From the NCBI RefSeq assembly GCF_000384315.1, contig NZ_ARVW01000001.1, positions 2,737,746 through 2,801,745 on the forward strand: 64,000 nt of DNA. Reading direction: 5' to 3'. The notes under the pieces are model-generated. The model searched no databases. It was not told the origin of the DNA and saw nothing but the letters and a program-made list of their open reading frames with translations. The translations under genes and the position numbers were made by a program. The stretch is from Amycolatopsis nigrescens CSC17Ta-90 (GTDB lineage Bacteria; Actinomycetota; Actinomycetes; Mycobacteriales; Pseudonocardiaceae). Position 1 is the stretch's first letter; each line of letters begins with the position of its first letter. Of the stretch, positions 1 to 9,127 are shown in pieces.

Positions 1-694
1 CCAGGCCGCGGGTGAGCTCGCGCTCGCCCTGCATGCTGACCGCGGCGAACCCGCGCAGGGTGATCTGGGTGGGCAGGTCGGGCACGATCGAGTGCGCGCG
101 CACGAACCGGCGCAGCGCGAGGGTGGCGATCGGCTCCAGCTCGTCGACCGGGCCGGTCTGCGGCGGCACCAGCCGGGTGGCCAGCCGGTGCGAGCTGCGG
201 CCGACCCGCAGGTGCAGGAAGTCCTGGTCGTTCTGCCGGCGCTCCCACATCCGCCGCGACGCCGCCAGCGACCACAGGGTCTGCGGGTCCGGGTGCACCC
301 ATTCCAGCGCCGCGCGCTGGTCGGCCATGGCCTCCCTGGCCCTGTCCCGCATCTGGCCGAGGTAGCGCAGGTAGTCCTTGCGGTCCTCGTTCATCTCGGC
401 CTTCTTGGCGCCGCCGCCCTTGCCGCCGCCGGCGAACATGCCGACCATGCCCATCATCATCATCAGCGGCATCATCATGAACATCGGGTTACGGAGCGCC
501 GCCCCGCCGCCGCTCATGAACATGAAGGCGATCATCCCGACCATGCCGACCACCATCACGACGGGCATCAGCTTCATCACGATGCTGCCCGGGATGGTCC
601 TCGGCACCTCGGGTGGCGGTTCGAGGTGAACCTCCCCACCGGGTGGACGCGGAGCAGCAAGGCGCGGCGACTTCTTGAACTGCAGCGTGCTCAC
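1..694 (-). CDS. eccC: Type VII secretion ATPase EccC, N-terminal part (cut by window edge)
   Basis: EccC is the FtsK/SpoIIIE-type ATPase that recognises substrates and drives transport in ESX systems. Only about 231 N-terminal codons are in the window, so the ATPase domains lie beyond position 1. I chose the GTG at 692-694 (reading MSTLQFKKSPR), because it gives the typical family opening: a basic stretch, then LEPPPEVPRTIPGS, two Met-rich hydrophobic membrane segments at about residues 37-60 and 70-90, and a Gly/Lys linker. A cytoplasmic segment with HPDPQTLWSLAASRRMWERR follows, a common EccC signature. It is divergent from eccD, as in mycobacterial ESX-4. The assignment is firm; the subtype rests on gene order. 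Confidence 0.93.
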   Translation of the reverse strand, partial: MSTLQFKKSPRLAAPRPPGGEVHLEPPPEVPRTIPGSIVMKLMPVVMVVGMVGMIAFMFMSGGGAALRNPMFMMMPLMMMMGMVGMFAGGGKGGGAKKAEMNEDRKDYLRYLGQMRDRAREAMADQRAALEWVHPDPQTLWSLAASRRMWERRQNDQDFLHLRVGRSSHRLATRLVPPQTGPVDELEPIATLALRRFVRAHSIVPDLPTQITLRGFAAVSMQGERELTRGL

Positions 695-990
695 CGAAAA
701 GACCCCTCATTCAACTCGGCGACGGTGGACACCAGGTCCACGGCCGCCCCACACGTTAGCGAATCACCAGCGGTCGGGGGGCACAGACCGCCCAACCGAT
801 TCTCCTCCCGCCGAAACCGTCACCAGCGAAGTCCGGCCGGGGAGTCACGGCTTGGAGTACCAGCAGGTCGTACATGGCAGACTGACCGCGCAATGGAGCT
901 CGCCCGGCATTTCCGGTAAGGCGACGATACGGGTCGTCCGAGTCCGGTATAAGTACTCGCAGCATTCTGTCCAGGTAGGGGAGCAAGGAA
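695..990. promoter_or_regulatory. Divergent eccC/eccD intergenic region
   Basis: A 296-nt spacer between two divergent secretion genes must hold promoters for both. The best -10-like element for eccD is TATAAG at 948-953, but I see no convincing -35 at the right distance. No ORF or strong hairpin is evident. Confidence 0.4.
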
Positions 991-2385
991 GTGGCAACCG
1001 GCACGACGGTATTCAGCAGGGTCACGGTGGTGGCCCCACGCACCCGGATCGATGTGGCCCTACCGGCCGATGTCGCGGTCGCCGACCTGCTGCCGATGTT
1101 GCTCGAGATGGCGAGAGAAGCGACCCCGGACGGCGGCGCCAGGCACGGCGGCTGGGCGCTGGCCAAGCTGGGCGACGCGCCGCTGGACCCGAGCCGCACC
1201 CTGGCGTCACTCGGTGTCGTGGACGGCGAGCTGCTGCAGCTGCGCCGCCGGAACGAGAACCCGCCCCCTCCTCTCTATGACGATGTGGTCGACGCGATCG
1301 CCGAGTCCGACCCGGACAGCTTCCGGCCGTGGACCAAGGAGACCGCGCGGCGGATCGGCCACATCGCCGGCGGGCTCGCGCTGGTGCTGGCCGCGGTGGC
1401 GCTGTTCATGGGCGGCTCGCTCTACGGCGGCAGCGCGCTGGCGTCCGCGATCACCGGCGGCGTCGGCGCGATCGCCTGCGTGTCGCTCGGCGCGGTGCTC
1501 GCCAAGGCCTACCAGGCCGAGGCCACCGGGGTGCTGATCGCCGCGGCGGGCGGGCTCCCGCTCGCCTTCGTGGCCGGCTTCTACATCGTGCCCGGGGTCT
1601 CCGTACGGGCGAACCTGCTGCTGGGCAGCGGCCTGGTGGTGATCGTCGCAGCGGTGGCGATCATGGTCATGGGCGCCGGCATCACCACGTTCATCGCGGC
1701 CGCGACGGCCGGCCTGATCGGAGTCATCGCCTTCCTCATCGCGACGCTGATCGCGCACCCCGCGCCGGGGATCGCGGCCGGTACCGCGGCGGTCTCGCTG
1801 GCGCTGATCTCGATCCTGCCGAGGGCGACCATCTGGCTGGCCAAGCTGCCGTTGCCGCACGTGCCGGGCAACGCGGAGGAGCTCAAGGAGGACTCCGGCT
1901 TCCCGGACTACACCGCGATCGAGCGCCGGACCAACGTCGCGCACAACTACATGACCGGCCTGCTGATCGGCTGTGGCGGGGCGACCGCGGTCGCCGCGAT
2001 CATCGCGTCCACCTCGTCCACCGTGTTCGGCATCATCATGGGCGTTGTCGCCACGCTGGTCCTGCTGCTGCGGGCCCGGTCCTACGCGAACGGCAGCCAG
2101 GCGATCGCGCTGCTGACCACCGGCATGGTCTCGGCCGGCGGCATCCTGCTGGCCTGGCTCGGCGTGGAGGACGCGTTCGGCAGGCTGCTCTGGGTGTTCA
2201 GCGCGCTGATCCTGATCGCGGCCGGCTCGCTGGTGGTCGGGGTGATCTTCCCGAACCAGCGGTTCTCGCCGCCGATGCGGCGCACCGTGGAGATCATCGA
2301 GGCGATCTGCATCGCGACCGTACTGCCGCTCGCACTCGCCGTGATGGACCTCTACTCGACGTTGCGGCACATCTCCTTCAAGTGA
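991..2385 (+). CDS. eccD: Type VII secretion integral membrane protein EccD
   Basis: EccD forms most of the membrane part of the ESX translocon. The 464-residue product starts with GTG at 991 behind a purine-rich GGGGAGCAAGGAA. Residues 1 to about 85 look like the ubiquitin-like YukD domain (FSRVTVVAPRTRIDVALPAD). After a charged linker, residues from about 120 to the end alternate strongly hydrophobic segments consistent with the family's 11 transmembrane helices. Length is typical. It is followed after 15 nt by mycP on the same strand, so the two are probably co-transcribed. Confidence 0.95.
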   Translation: MATGTTVFSRVTVVAPRTRIDVALPADVAVADLLPMLLEMAREATPDGGARHGGWALAKLGDAPLDPSRTLASLGVVDGELLQLRRRNENPPPPLYDDVVDAIAESDPDSFRPWTKETARRIGHIAGGLALVLAAVALFMGGSLYGGSALASAITGGVGAIACVSLGAVLAKAYQAEATGVLIAAAGGLPLAFVAGFYIVPGVSVRANLLLGSGLVVIVAAVAIMVMGAGITTFIAAATAGLIGVIAFLIATLIAHPAPGIAAGTAAVSLALISILPRATIWLAKLPLPHVPGNAEELKEDSGFPDYTAIERRTNVAHNYMTGLLIGCGGATAVAAIIASTSSTVFGIIMGVVATLVLLLRARSYANGSQAIALLTTGMVSAGGILLAWLGVEDAFGRLLWVFSALILIAAGSLVVGVIFPNQRFSPPMRRTVEIIEAICIATVLPLALAVMDLYSTLRHISFK

Positions 2386-2400
2386 TCGGACCGGTCGTTC

Positions 2401-4044
2401 ATGGCACCCGCACGCAGGAATAGCCGGACGCGCGTGCGCCCGTCCGGCCCCACCGGCAGGACGGCGACCGTGCTGCTGGCGGCCACCATCGGCATGCTCG
2501 GCCCCGGCGTGGGCCCGCTGACCGCGACGGCTCAGGCCCAGGACGGGGAGTACTACGCGACTCCGCCGCCGGTGCAGGAGAGCCAGGTCCCGCCGGACGC
2601 GGCGCCGAAGCCGGACCGCGCCTACGAAAAGGGCACGGCGTGCGTCACGCGCAACCTCGGCGAGACCGTGGTGCTGCGGAACAGGCCGTGGGGCCAGGGC
2701 CATCTGCAGATCGATGACGTGCACAAGATGCTGCAGGCGAGCAACATCAGCGCCGGTGGCGGGGTGAAGGTCGCGGTGATCGACACCGGGGTGACCGAGC
2801 ACGCCTACCTGTCGGGACGGCTGGAAGCCGGCGGCGACTACGTGGAGGAGTCCAAGCAGGGACTCGAGGACTGCGACGGGCACGGCACCGAGGTGGCCGG
2901 CATCATCGCCGCGAAGACCCCGCCCGACATCGCCTTCCGCGGGGTGGCCCCGGACGCGCAGATCGTGTCCATCCGGCAGTCCAGCCAGAACTACAAGCCC
3001 GCCAAGGAAAGCCAGACCGCGCAGCCGCCGGCGACCGGGCAGCAGCCGCCTCCCGAGGGGGGCACGCCGTCGAACACCGCGACGCCGGGGACGGAGCTGC
3101 CGCCGTCCAACGGTGGCGGGCAGCCCGCGGGCGACGAAGAGACCGGCTCGCAGCAGGGCGGCGGCGGTAAGCGCCAGCAGGACCAGGAAGGCGCCGCGGG
3201 GACCGTGGACACCCTGGCCCAGGCCGTCCGGCACGCCGCGGACATCAGCGGGGTCAAGGTCATCAACATGTCGGTGGACAACTGCCGGCCCGCCAACGGC
3301 TCCATCTCCGCCGGTGAGAGGCGGCTGCAGGCGGCCGTGCGGTACGCGGTCAACAAGGACGTGGTCGTGGTGGCCGCGGCCGGGAACACCGGCGAGAACT
3401 GCCCGCAGAACGGCGGGCCCGGCGCTGACCCGAACCGGCCGAGCACGATCGTCACCCCGCCCTGGTTCGGCACCGACGTGCTGTCCGTGGCGGCGATCGA
3501 CCAGAGCGGCGGTGTCGCGGAATTCAGCGTGCACGGGCCGTGGGTCAGCGTGGCGGCGCCGGGGACCGACATTATTTCACTCGATCCAGCGACAAAGGGT
3601 TCGACGAACCTGGCCAACCAGACCATCGAGAACGGCGAGCCGCAGTACATCCAGGGCACCAGCTTCGCGGCGCCTTACGTCGCCGGAGTGGCCGCGCTGG
3701 TGCGGGCGAAGTACCCGGACCTGAACGCCCGCGAGGTGATGCGGCGGATCACCAGCACCGCGCAGCACCCCGGCGCGGCCAGCGGCCGAGACAACTTCGT
3801 CGGCTACGGCGTGGTCAATCCGATGGCCGCGCTGACCGCGGTCATCCCGGCGGAGGAGAACCTGCCGCCCGCCGCGTCCCAGCCGGTGCCGCCCGAGATG
3901 CCGGGGTCGTCGGACCGCGACTGGACCCCGATGATCGTCGCGCTGGCCGGCACCGGCGGCGGCCTGATCGCACTGCTGATCACGCTGTTCACCGTGCACA
4001 CCATCCGCCGCACCCGCGACCGCTCCGCCACCCAGCGCGTTTAG
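2401..4044 (+). CDS. mycP: Mycosin, membrane-anchored subtilisin-like serine protease MycP
   Basis: Mycosins stabilise the ESX membrane complex and cleave substrates outside the membrane. The 547-residue protein has a signal peptide (about residues 1-47) and a subtilase domain with the full triad: Asp128 in VAVIDTGV, His161 in GHGTEVAG and Ser421 in GTSFAAPYVAG. A single transmembrane helix lies near residues 510-533, followed by a short basic tail. A low-complexity Pro/Gly/Gln insert of about 70 residues sits between the His and Ser motifs, where mycosins carry a variable loop. The TAG stop (4042-4044) lies inside a genomic palindrome (4034-4059). Confidence 0.96.
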   Translation: MAPARRNSRTRVRPSGPTGRTATVLLAATIGMLGPGVGPLTATAQAQDGEYYATPPPVQESQVPPDAAPKPDRAYEKGTACVTRNLGETVVLRNRPWGQGHLQIDDVHKMLQASNISAGGGVKVAVIDTGVTEHAYLSGRLEAGGDYVEESKQGLEDCDGHGTEVAGIIAAKTPPDIAFRGVAPDAQIVSIRQSSQNYKPAKESQTAQPPATGQQPPPEGGTPSNTATPGTELPPSNGGGQPAGDEETGSQQGGGGKRQQDQEGAAGTVDTLAQAVRHAADISGVKVINMSVDNCRPANGSISAGERRLQAAVRYAVNKDVVVVAAAGNTGENCPQNGGPGADPNRPSTIVTPPWFGTDVLSVAAIDQSGGVAEFSVHGPWVSVAAPGTDIISLDPATKGSTNLANQTIENGEPQYIQGTSFAAPYVAGVAALVRAKYPDLNAREVMRRITSTAQHPGAASGRDNFVGYGVVNPMAALTAVIPAEENLPPAASQPVPPEMPGSSDRDWTPMIVALAGTGGGLIALLITLFTVHTIRRTRDRSATQRV

Positions 4045-4059
4045 CGGGCTAACCGCGCT
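4034..4059. repeat. Degenerate copy of TTTAGCGGGCTAAA palindrome over the mycP stop
   Basis: The arms AGCGCGTTTAGC and GCTAACCGCGCT pair with one mismatch around GG. The last codons of mycP (CGC GTT TAG) are part of the left arm. It belongs to the same family as the copies near 15342, 15381, 18575, 18611, 42151 and 43049. Confidence 0.8.
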
Positions 4060-4153
4060 CCTCCCGTCCCGAACGGCGGGTGGGGCGAAACGGGTCGTCG
4101 GGTTCTGTCACCTCTGTGGACGGTTCCTGGCGTCGTGACCGAGGCGGTAGACA

Positions 4154-4197
4154 GCAATCACGGGGCACGGCCCATATCGGCCGTGCCCCGTGATTGC
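4154..4197. terminator. Bidirectional hairpin terminator between mycP and eccB
   Basis: Perfect 19-bp arms (4154-4172 and 4179-4197) flank a 6-nt loop. The hairpin sits between the convergent ends of mycP(+) and eccB(-). It has no long T tract, which is common in high-GC actinobacteria. Confidence 0.85.
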
Positions 4198-4242
4198 GTT
4201 GCTCAGGTTCTGCTGGCGACAAGGTCTCCCCGCCGCCGGGCT

Positions 4243-5880
4243 TCAGTTGCCGGACGGCGCTCCCGCGGCCTGCGGAGCGGGCGTCGGGAACGAACCCGCC
4301 TTCGGATCGGTCGGCACCGAGTCGTAGCTCTTCTGGACGTCACCGGTGTTCAGCGACGCACCGGTCGGCAACAGCCTGATGATCGCCTCCGGCGCGGGCC
4401 GAGGATCGGTCAGCCCCAGGCCGTTGGCCGTGTTGACGTCGGGCACGCCGTACCGCAGCCCGCGATCCGACACCAGGCTGATCTGTCCACTGTTGAACGA
4501 TTCCTTCGAAGTGGCGGCGCGCACCACCGCACCCCGGCCGGGCTGCAGGTAGAAGCCATTGATCTTGAACCCGTCCGGGCCCGGCTGGCTGAGCGGCATC
4601 GCCTGCGACTGGCCCTGTGCGTTCTTCGGGCCGGGCAGCTGACTGCCGACGAAGACCGCGGTGTGCCCGTCCTCGTTCGGCGTGCCCTTGTTCACGATGT
4701 TCCAGCCGAGGCAGGTGAGCGGGGTCAGCGCCGGCTCCAATGTGGTCGGTACCGACTTCGGGTAGTCCTCGACCGCGAGCGCGCCCGGCGTTCCCGCCTG
4801 GATCAGCGGGAGCTGCTGGAGTTTGTCGAGGGAAACCTCCGGCAGTGCACCGACCCGGCCGCCCGAGTTCTCCGCCAGCAGCAAGTCGGCCACTGCCGCG
4901 GACACCTGCTGGACACCGTTCGGCAGGATCGCCCAGGCGTCCTGGCCGCCGACTCGTGTGGTGGCGAACACCTGACCGATCATCAGCGACTGCGACACGG
5001 TGAAGGTGGCCGGGCGCTGACCCTTGTTCGGGATCACCGGGGCCTTCAGCTCACCGACCTCCGGGATGGCGTTCAGCAGACCGGTCGAGATGCGCCGGCT
5101 CTTCTGCTTGTTGAGCTGCAGTGCCACGGCCACGGCCGGCTTGCTCAGGTCCACCCGCGCCCGCACCGCGTTGGCACTGGTCCGGTTGACATTGTTCTCT
5201 TGCCGGTAGATCAAATAGGACTGGCCGTTGTCCGCGGTCACCAGCAGGGACTCTTCCTGTCCCAGCTCGCGCCCCAGATTGGGGACCCCGGCGAACACGG
5301 TGGTCTCGGTCGTGGCCTGCTCCAGGCCGACCTGGGAGGGCAGGCTCGGATCGATCTTCGTGAGATCGCACACGCCCCAGTCGTCCGACACCCGCTGGTC
5401 CTTGTTCGGCAGCAACTGCGGACCGTCGATGATGCCGGTCATCTTGCCCCGGGTGATGTCCTTCAGCTGCTCGTCCGGTACGACCTTCGGATCCTCCACT
5501 TTGGCCCCGGAACTCTGCGCCGGTGCGCCCTGGCCGCCCTGTTGCTGCTGCTGAGCCATCAGCAGCAGGCGCGCGGAGGCGAGGTTGAAGACCGGGATCA
5601 GCTTGGGCGGGTTCGCGGTCTTGACGAACACCGCGCCGGACTGCTCACCGATCACGATTCCCGAGTCCGGTGGCGTCGGCTTGGGGTTGAGCAAGCCGAC
5701 GATCAGGAAGCCGAGCATGCCCAGCATGCCCAGCACCACACCGACGATGGTCGCCCGCGTGTGCGTGCGCATCGGGTCGTGCAGCATGACGGCGTCCCTG
5801 CGGACCAGCGCCGACTGCATACGACGCAGCACGAACTGGTACGCCTGGACTTGAGACTTAGTCGTCGGTGTTGAAGGCAT
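4243..5880 (-). CDS. eccB: Type VII secretion protein EccB
   Basis: EccB is a core ESX membrane-complex subunit with a large extracytoplasmic domain. I chose the ATG at 5878-5880, giving MPSTPTTKSQVQAYQFVLRR and 545 residues; a longer frame exists but this start gives the conserved family opening and has GGGAGAG upstream. Conserved N-terminal features are FVLRRMQSALVRRDAV and LHDPMRTH, then one transmembrane helix at about residues 43-64. The rest is the external repeat-type domain with the usual VGSQLPGP and GLRYGVPD motifs, ending in an Ala/Pro-rich tail. It is divergent from eccE across 155 nt. Confidence 0.95.
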   Translation of the reverse strand: MPSTPTTKSQVQAYQFVLRRMQSALVRRDAVMLHDPMRTHTRATIVGVVLGMLGMLGFLIVGLLNPKPTPPDSGIVIGEQSGAVFVKTANPPKLIPVFNLASARLLLMAQQQQQGGQGAPAQSSGAKVEDPKVVPDEQLKDITRGKMTGIIDGPQLLPNKDQRVSDDWGVCDLTKIDPSLPSQVGLEQATTETTVFAGVPNLGRELGQEESLLVTADNGQSYLIYRQENNVNRTSANAVRARVDLSKPAVAVALQLNKQKSRRISTGLLNAIPEVGELKAPVIPNKGQRPATFTVSQSLMIGQVFATTRVGGQDAWAILPNGVQQVSAAVADLLLAENSGGRVGALPEVSLDKLQQLPLIQAGTPGALAVEDYPKSVPTTLEPALTPLTCLGWNIVNKGTPNEDGHTAVFVGSQLPGPKNAQGQSQAMPLSQPGPDGFKINGFYLQPGRGAVVRAATSKESFNSGQISLVSDRGLRYGVPDVNTANGLGLTDPRPAPEAIIRLLPTGASLNTGDVQKSYDSVPTDPKAGSFPTPAPQAAGAPSGN

Positions 5881-6035
5881 TCTCGACCTACAGCTCTCCC
5901 AGTCGCGGTACGGTTCCGCAGGATAGTCGTACGGGACCGTCCTGGTGTGGGTTTCTACCAACCCCAGCTAGTGTCAGGCATCCCGGGACCGGCTTTCCGG
6001 GTACGTAGCACTTACGAGGGGAAGAGAACGCGCGG
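5881..6035. promoter_or_regulatory. Divergent eccB/eccE promoter region
   Basis: A 155-nt spacer separates two divergent ESX genes and must contain both promoters. GAGGGGAAGAGAA just before 6036 serves as the eccE ribosome-binding site. I could not assign a clear -35/-10 pair on either strand. Confidence 0.4.
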
Positions 6036-7562
6036 ATGTCCGTCACCACTCCTCCACGTCCGGGTGGACCGCCGGGGTCACCGCCACCTCCGGGACGGCC
6101 CCCTGGGCCGCCGCCGCGACCTGGCAGACCAGGCGGCCCCACCGGTGGACCGGGAGGCCCAGGCGGGCCCCGCGGTCCCGGAGGGCCTGGTGGACCCGGT
6201 GGCCCTGGCGGCCCCGGAGGTCCAGGTGGGCCCGGCGGACCTGGAGGTCCTGGCGGCCCGGGAGGCCCGGGAGGCCCGGGTGGCCCACCGTCGGGACCGC
6301 CGTCCGGCGCGACTCCCGTCCCACCGGTGGCCCCGCCCGCCCGCCGCCGCACGCTCGGTGTGAACCTCGGCTTCCTGCCCGTGGTCAACCTGGTGGTGCT
6401 GGAAGTCGGTCTCGCGGTGGGACTGATCCTGCTCGCGATCAACGAGTCCCTGCTTTATGTCGCGATCGGTGTGCTGGCCGTCGCACTGGTGCTCGCTTTT
6501 CTCCGTTGGCGGGGAAAGTGGTTCACCCAATGGGTTGGACTTACCACCCGCTACACCTTCCGCACCCATGACCGGGTGGCGGATCCGGCGCCCCCGTCCA
6601 GCCTCGAGTCCATCGCGGCCGAAGAGGACGCGGTCACCGGACCCGACGACGCGAGGGTGAACCTGCTTCGGCTGGTGGTGCCGGACCTCGTGGTGGCGCA
6701 TGGCACAGATCACGAACGCCAGCAGGTCGGGCTCGCCTGGCATGACGGCACGTGGACCGCGGTGCTGCTGGTGGAACCGACCCCGGATCTGATCACGCAG
6801 GCCGGTAGCGCGCCGAGTCTTCCACTTTCGGCGTTGGCACCCTGCCTCGAAGACCGTGGCGTGGTGCTCGACTCGATCCAGATGATCTGGCACTGCTACC
6901 CGGGCAGCGCCGCGTTGCCCGCCGACTCGCCCGCGCTGAGCTCGTACATGGAGGTGCTCGGCCCGCTGCCGGCGGCGGCGAGGCGGACCACCTGGGTCGC
7001 GATCCGGCTCGACCCGCGCCGCTGCCCGTCCGCCGTCCGGGAACGCGGTGGCGGCGTCGTCGGCGCCCACCGCGCGTTGATCGGCGCGTTGTCCCGGGTG
7101 CGCAACGCTCTCGAGTCCCGTGGCGTGCCGACCAGGCCGCTCAACCCCGACGAGCTGCTGCGGGCCGGTATTTCGGCCTCGGAGCTCACCTCGGTGGCCG
7201 GTTCGAGCTCGCGGGTGAGCCTGCAGGAGAGCTGGACCAGTGTGACGGCGGCCGGCATCGGGCACGCAAGCTACGCGATCACCAGCTGGCCGAAGGGCAA
7301 GATCACCAACAGTCTCAACGCACTGACCAGTGTCAGGGCGCTGTCGGCCACGGTTGCCATGTCGATCTCGCCCGCCGCCGACGAGGGGCAGATCGGGCTT
7401 CGCGGTGTCGTCCGGCTGAGTGCGCGCAACCCGCGTGAGCTCGAAGCCGCCGACGGCAGGCTGACCAGCATTTCGGGCCGGCTCGGCGTGACGCTGACGC
7501 CGCTGCGCGGGCTGCAGGTCGACGGTCTTGCCGCGACGCTGCCGATGGGAGGCACGGCATGA
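6036..7562 (+). CDS. eccE: Type VII secretion protein EccE with collagen-like N-terminus
   Basis: EccE is the peripheral subunit of the ESX membrane complex. The 508-residue product begins with about 100 residues made almost only of Gly, Pro and a few Arg. From about residue 36 to 84 it is a run of GGP triplets with one Arg interruption. Two transmembrane helices follow (about 111-134 and 139-157), then a cytoplasmic domain with [23 protein letters not shown] and a C-terminal [17 protein letters not shown] typical of the family. M. tuberculosis ESX-4 lacks EccE, but ESX-4 loci of other actinobacteria carry it. The stop overlaps the next gene by 4 nt (ATGA). Confidence 0.88.
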   Translation: MSVTTPPRPGGPPGSPPPPGRPPGPPPRPGRPGGPTGGPGGPGGPRGPGGPGGPGGPGGPGGPGGPGGPGGPGGPGGPGGPGGPPSGPPSGATPVPPVAPPARRRTLGVNLGFLPVVNLVVLEVGLAVGLILLAINESLLYVAIGVLAVALVLAFLRWRGKWFTQWVGLTTRYTFRTHDRVADPAPPSSLESIAAEEDAVTGPDDARVNLLRLVVPDLVVAHGTDHERQQVGLAWHDGTWTAVLLVEPTPDLITQAGSAPSLPLSALAPCLEDRGVVLDSIQMIWHCYPGSAALPADSPALSSYMEVLGPLPAAARRTTWVAIRLDPRRCPSAVRERGGGVVGAHRALIGALSRVRNALESRGVPTRPLNPDELLRAGISASELTSVAGSSSRVSLQESWTSVTAAGIGHASYAITSWPKGKITNSLNALTSVRALSATVAMSISPAADEGQIGLRGVVRLSARNPRELEAADGRLTSISGRLGVTLTPLRGLQVDGLAATLPMGGTA

Positions 7563-8281
7563 GTTCACGGGTGCGCGACGCAGGCCAGAACACCGGTGTG
7601 GCACCTGAGTTCACGGTCGACCCGGCGCTGCTCGACGCGATCAGCCCGTCCGGTGACCGGGGCGGGATCGTGCTGGGCTCCGGGATCAAGGGCGAACCGC
7701 TGACGATCTCCGCGCTGCGGTCGACGCCGACCAGGATCGTGCTGGTCGGCGGGCTGTACCTGGCCCGTCAGGTGGCTTTGCGGGCGATGGCGGTGGGGGC
7801 CTGGGTCGTGATCGCGACCGGGCGACCGGCGGCCTGGCAGGTGCTGTCGAAGGCGGCCGGAAGCCAGCCGAACGGCAGGCCGTCGCCGCTGGTGCAGATC
7901 CGGCGGCTGTCGCCGGTCGAGCTGCCGCGGCCCTCCGAGGACGCACCGCTGCTGGTGGTGAACGACGGCGGTCCGACGCCGCCGGACCTGTTCCCGCCAC
8001 GGTCGCCGTGGCAGACCACCGTGTACGTGCTGCCCTACCTGCACCCGCAGGCGAGCGCGACGGCGAACGCGGCCGACCTGGTGCTGATGCAGCGACTGCC
8101 GGTCGGACAGGCCGAGCTGGCCGCCCGGATCTGGCGGCTGCCGCCGCAGATGATGCGGCAGCTCACCACGTTGAAGGACGATCAGGTAGTGGCGCTGGGC
8201 CGGAACCTCTGGCGCCCGCTGCGCCTGGTCACCACCGCCAAGGAGCAGCAACTACTCGGCCCCGTCCGCCGCGGCGACTAA
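7559..8281 (+). CDS. ESX-4-locus hypothetical protein
   Basis: The ATG at 7559 overlaps the eccE stop, so translation is probably coupled. The 240-residue product has no signal peptide or transmembrane helix that I can see. It contains RIVLVGGLYLARQVALRAMA and WVVIATGRPAAWQVL, then LLVVNDGG and VYVLPYLHP, which suggest alternating beta strands and helices, Rossmann-like or a degenerate nucleotide-binding fold. I do not recognise a named family. Coupling to eccE suggests a cytoplasmic accessory role in this secretion system. The TAA stop (8279-8281) is also the left target duplication of the adjacent insertion sequence. Confidence 0.85.
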   Translation: MSSRVRDAGQNTGVAPEFTVDPALLDAISPSGDRGGIVLGSGIKGEPLTISALRSTPTRIVLVGGLYLARQVALRAMAVGAWVVIATGRPAAWQVLSKAAGSQPNGRPSPLVQIRRLSPVELPRPSEDAPLLVVNDGGPTPPDLFPPRSPWQTTVYVLPYLHPQASATANAADLVLMQRLPVGQAELAARIWRLPPQMMRQLTTLKDDQVVALGRNLWRPLRLVTTAKEQQLLGPVRRGD

Positions 8282-9124
8282 GAGGTCAGTTCAATATGAG
8301 TTTGCGGAAACAGATGAGTGAGCAGATCAGGGTGAGAATGGCTTGGTGGACGTCGGCGCGGTGTCGGTAGGTGCGGAGCCAGGCGATTGTGCGTTCTACT
8401 GGCCATCGGATGGTGCCGAGGCCGGAGCCGTGTTGGGTGCCGCGGCGAGTGTGACGCCGCCGGTGCGTAACTGGCGGCGGCGTAGGTCGCTGTCGTAGGC
8501 GCAGTCGGCATAGAAGCGTCATGGCCGGCGTTGTGGCCTTCCGGCTACGCCCCGGATGGATGGCCGACCAGCGACAGGAATTGGGTGATGTCGTTGTGGT
8601 TGCCACCAGGGAGCGTGACCGCGAGGGGATACCGGTGGCGTCGGTGATCTCAGGCAGTGCTTGGAGCCGGGCTTGTGCCGGTCGACCGGGCTGGGTTCGG
8701 GTGTGCTCCCCCTTGGGGTTTTGAGTGCGCTCAGGTGCGTGGAGTCCACCAGCGCACGGGACATATCAGCAGCCCGGCCGCGCGTAACACGGCGAGCAGG
8801 CACTCATGCAACTCCTGCCACACCCCCGGCCTCCTGCCGCTCGGTCAACCGCCGCCAGCACGTGTCGCCCGAAGCACCGAACAACCGGGCAGGCAACCGG
8901 TTCCAGCCGATCTCGGTGCGCACCACATACAGAATGTCCTCCAGCGCGGCACGATCATCGACGCGCTTGCGCCCCGGATACCTTAAACGCCGTGGCGGCA
9001 CCGGAACCAACGGCTCAAATCGCACTCACAACTCGTCGGTCACAAACTACTCACACATCCGGCAAGCCTGGAACACCCACAACAACACCAAAGTCGACAC
9101 GCCCACTCATTCTGAACCGACCTC
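8282..9124 (-). mobile_element. Decayed IS5-family insertion sequence with TIRs and TAA target duplication
   Basis: The 843-bp element is bounded by 18-nt imperfect inverted repeats, 8282-8299 and 9107-9124, with 15 of 18 positions paired. TAA stands immediately outside both ends (8279-8281 and 9125-9127) as a 3-bp target duplication, consistent with the TA-centred sites used by many IS5 relatives. The single transposase gene fills the element on the minus strand and is broken. Confidence 0.88.
8286..9043 (-). pseudogene. IS5-family transposase pseudogene
   Basis: Fragments of a DDE transposase occur in order but in different frames. The N-terminal helix-turn-helix region (RKRVDDRAALEDILYVVRTE, then GWNRLPA and TCWRRL) is near 8820-9000. 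The first catalytic Asp motif ALVDSTHLSALK and SPVDRHKPGSKH are near 8650-8760. The C-terminal GTQHGSGLGT, VERTIAWL and ADVHQAILTL are near 8290-8450. The likely start is GTG at 9041-9043 (VTDEL), where the usual next Trp codon has become TGA (9026-9028). There are at least two further frameshifts, and about 8 residues are missing between WLRTYR and HRADVHQ. It cannot make active enzyme. Confidence 0.88.
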
Positions 9125-9127
9125 TAA

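Noticed and set aside
1207..3534. A 775-codon open frame opposite eccD and mycP
   Set aside because: Arg/His/Gly-rich shadow frame with no signal or motif; the plus-strand genes are certain.
4135..5874. A 579-codon plus-strand frame opposite eccB
   Set aside because: Shadow of eccB; it begins inside the terminator hairpin and has no ribosome-binding site.
6060..6290. Tandem repeat resembling a CRISPR-like or VNTR array
   Set aside because: The repeats are GGP codons in the eccE reading frame with no spacers; they are explained by the protein.
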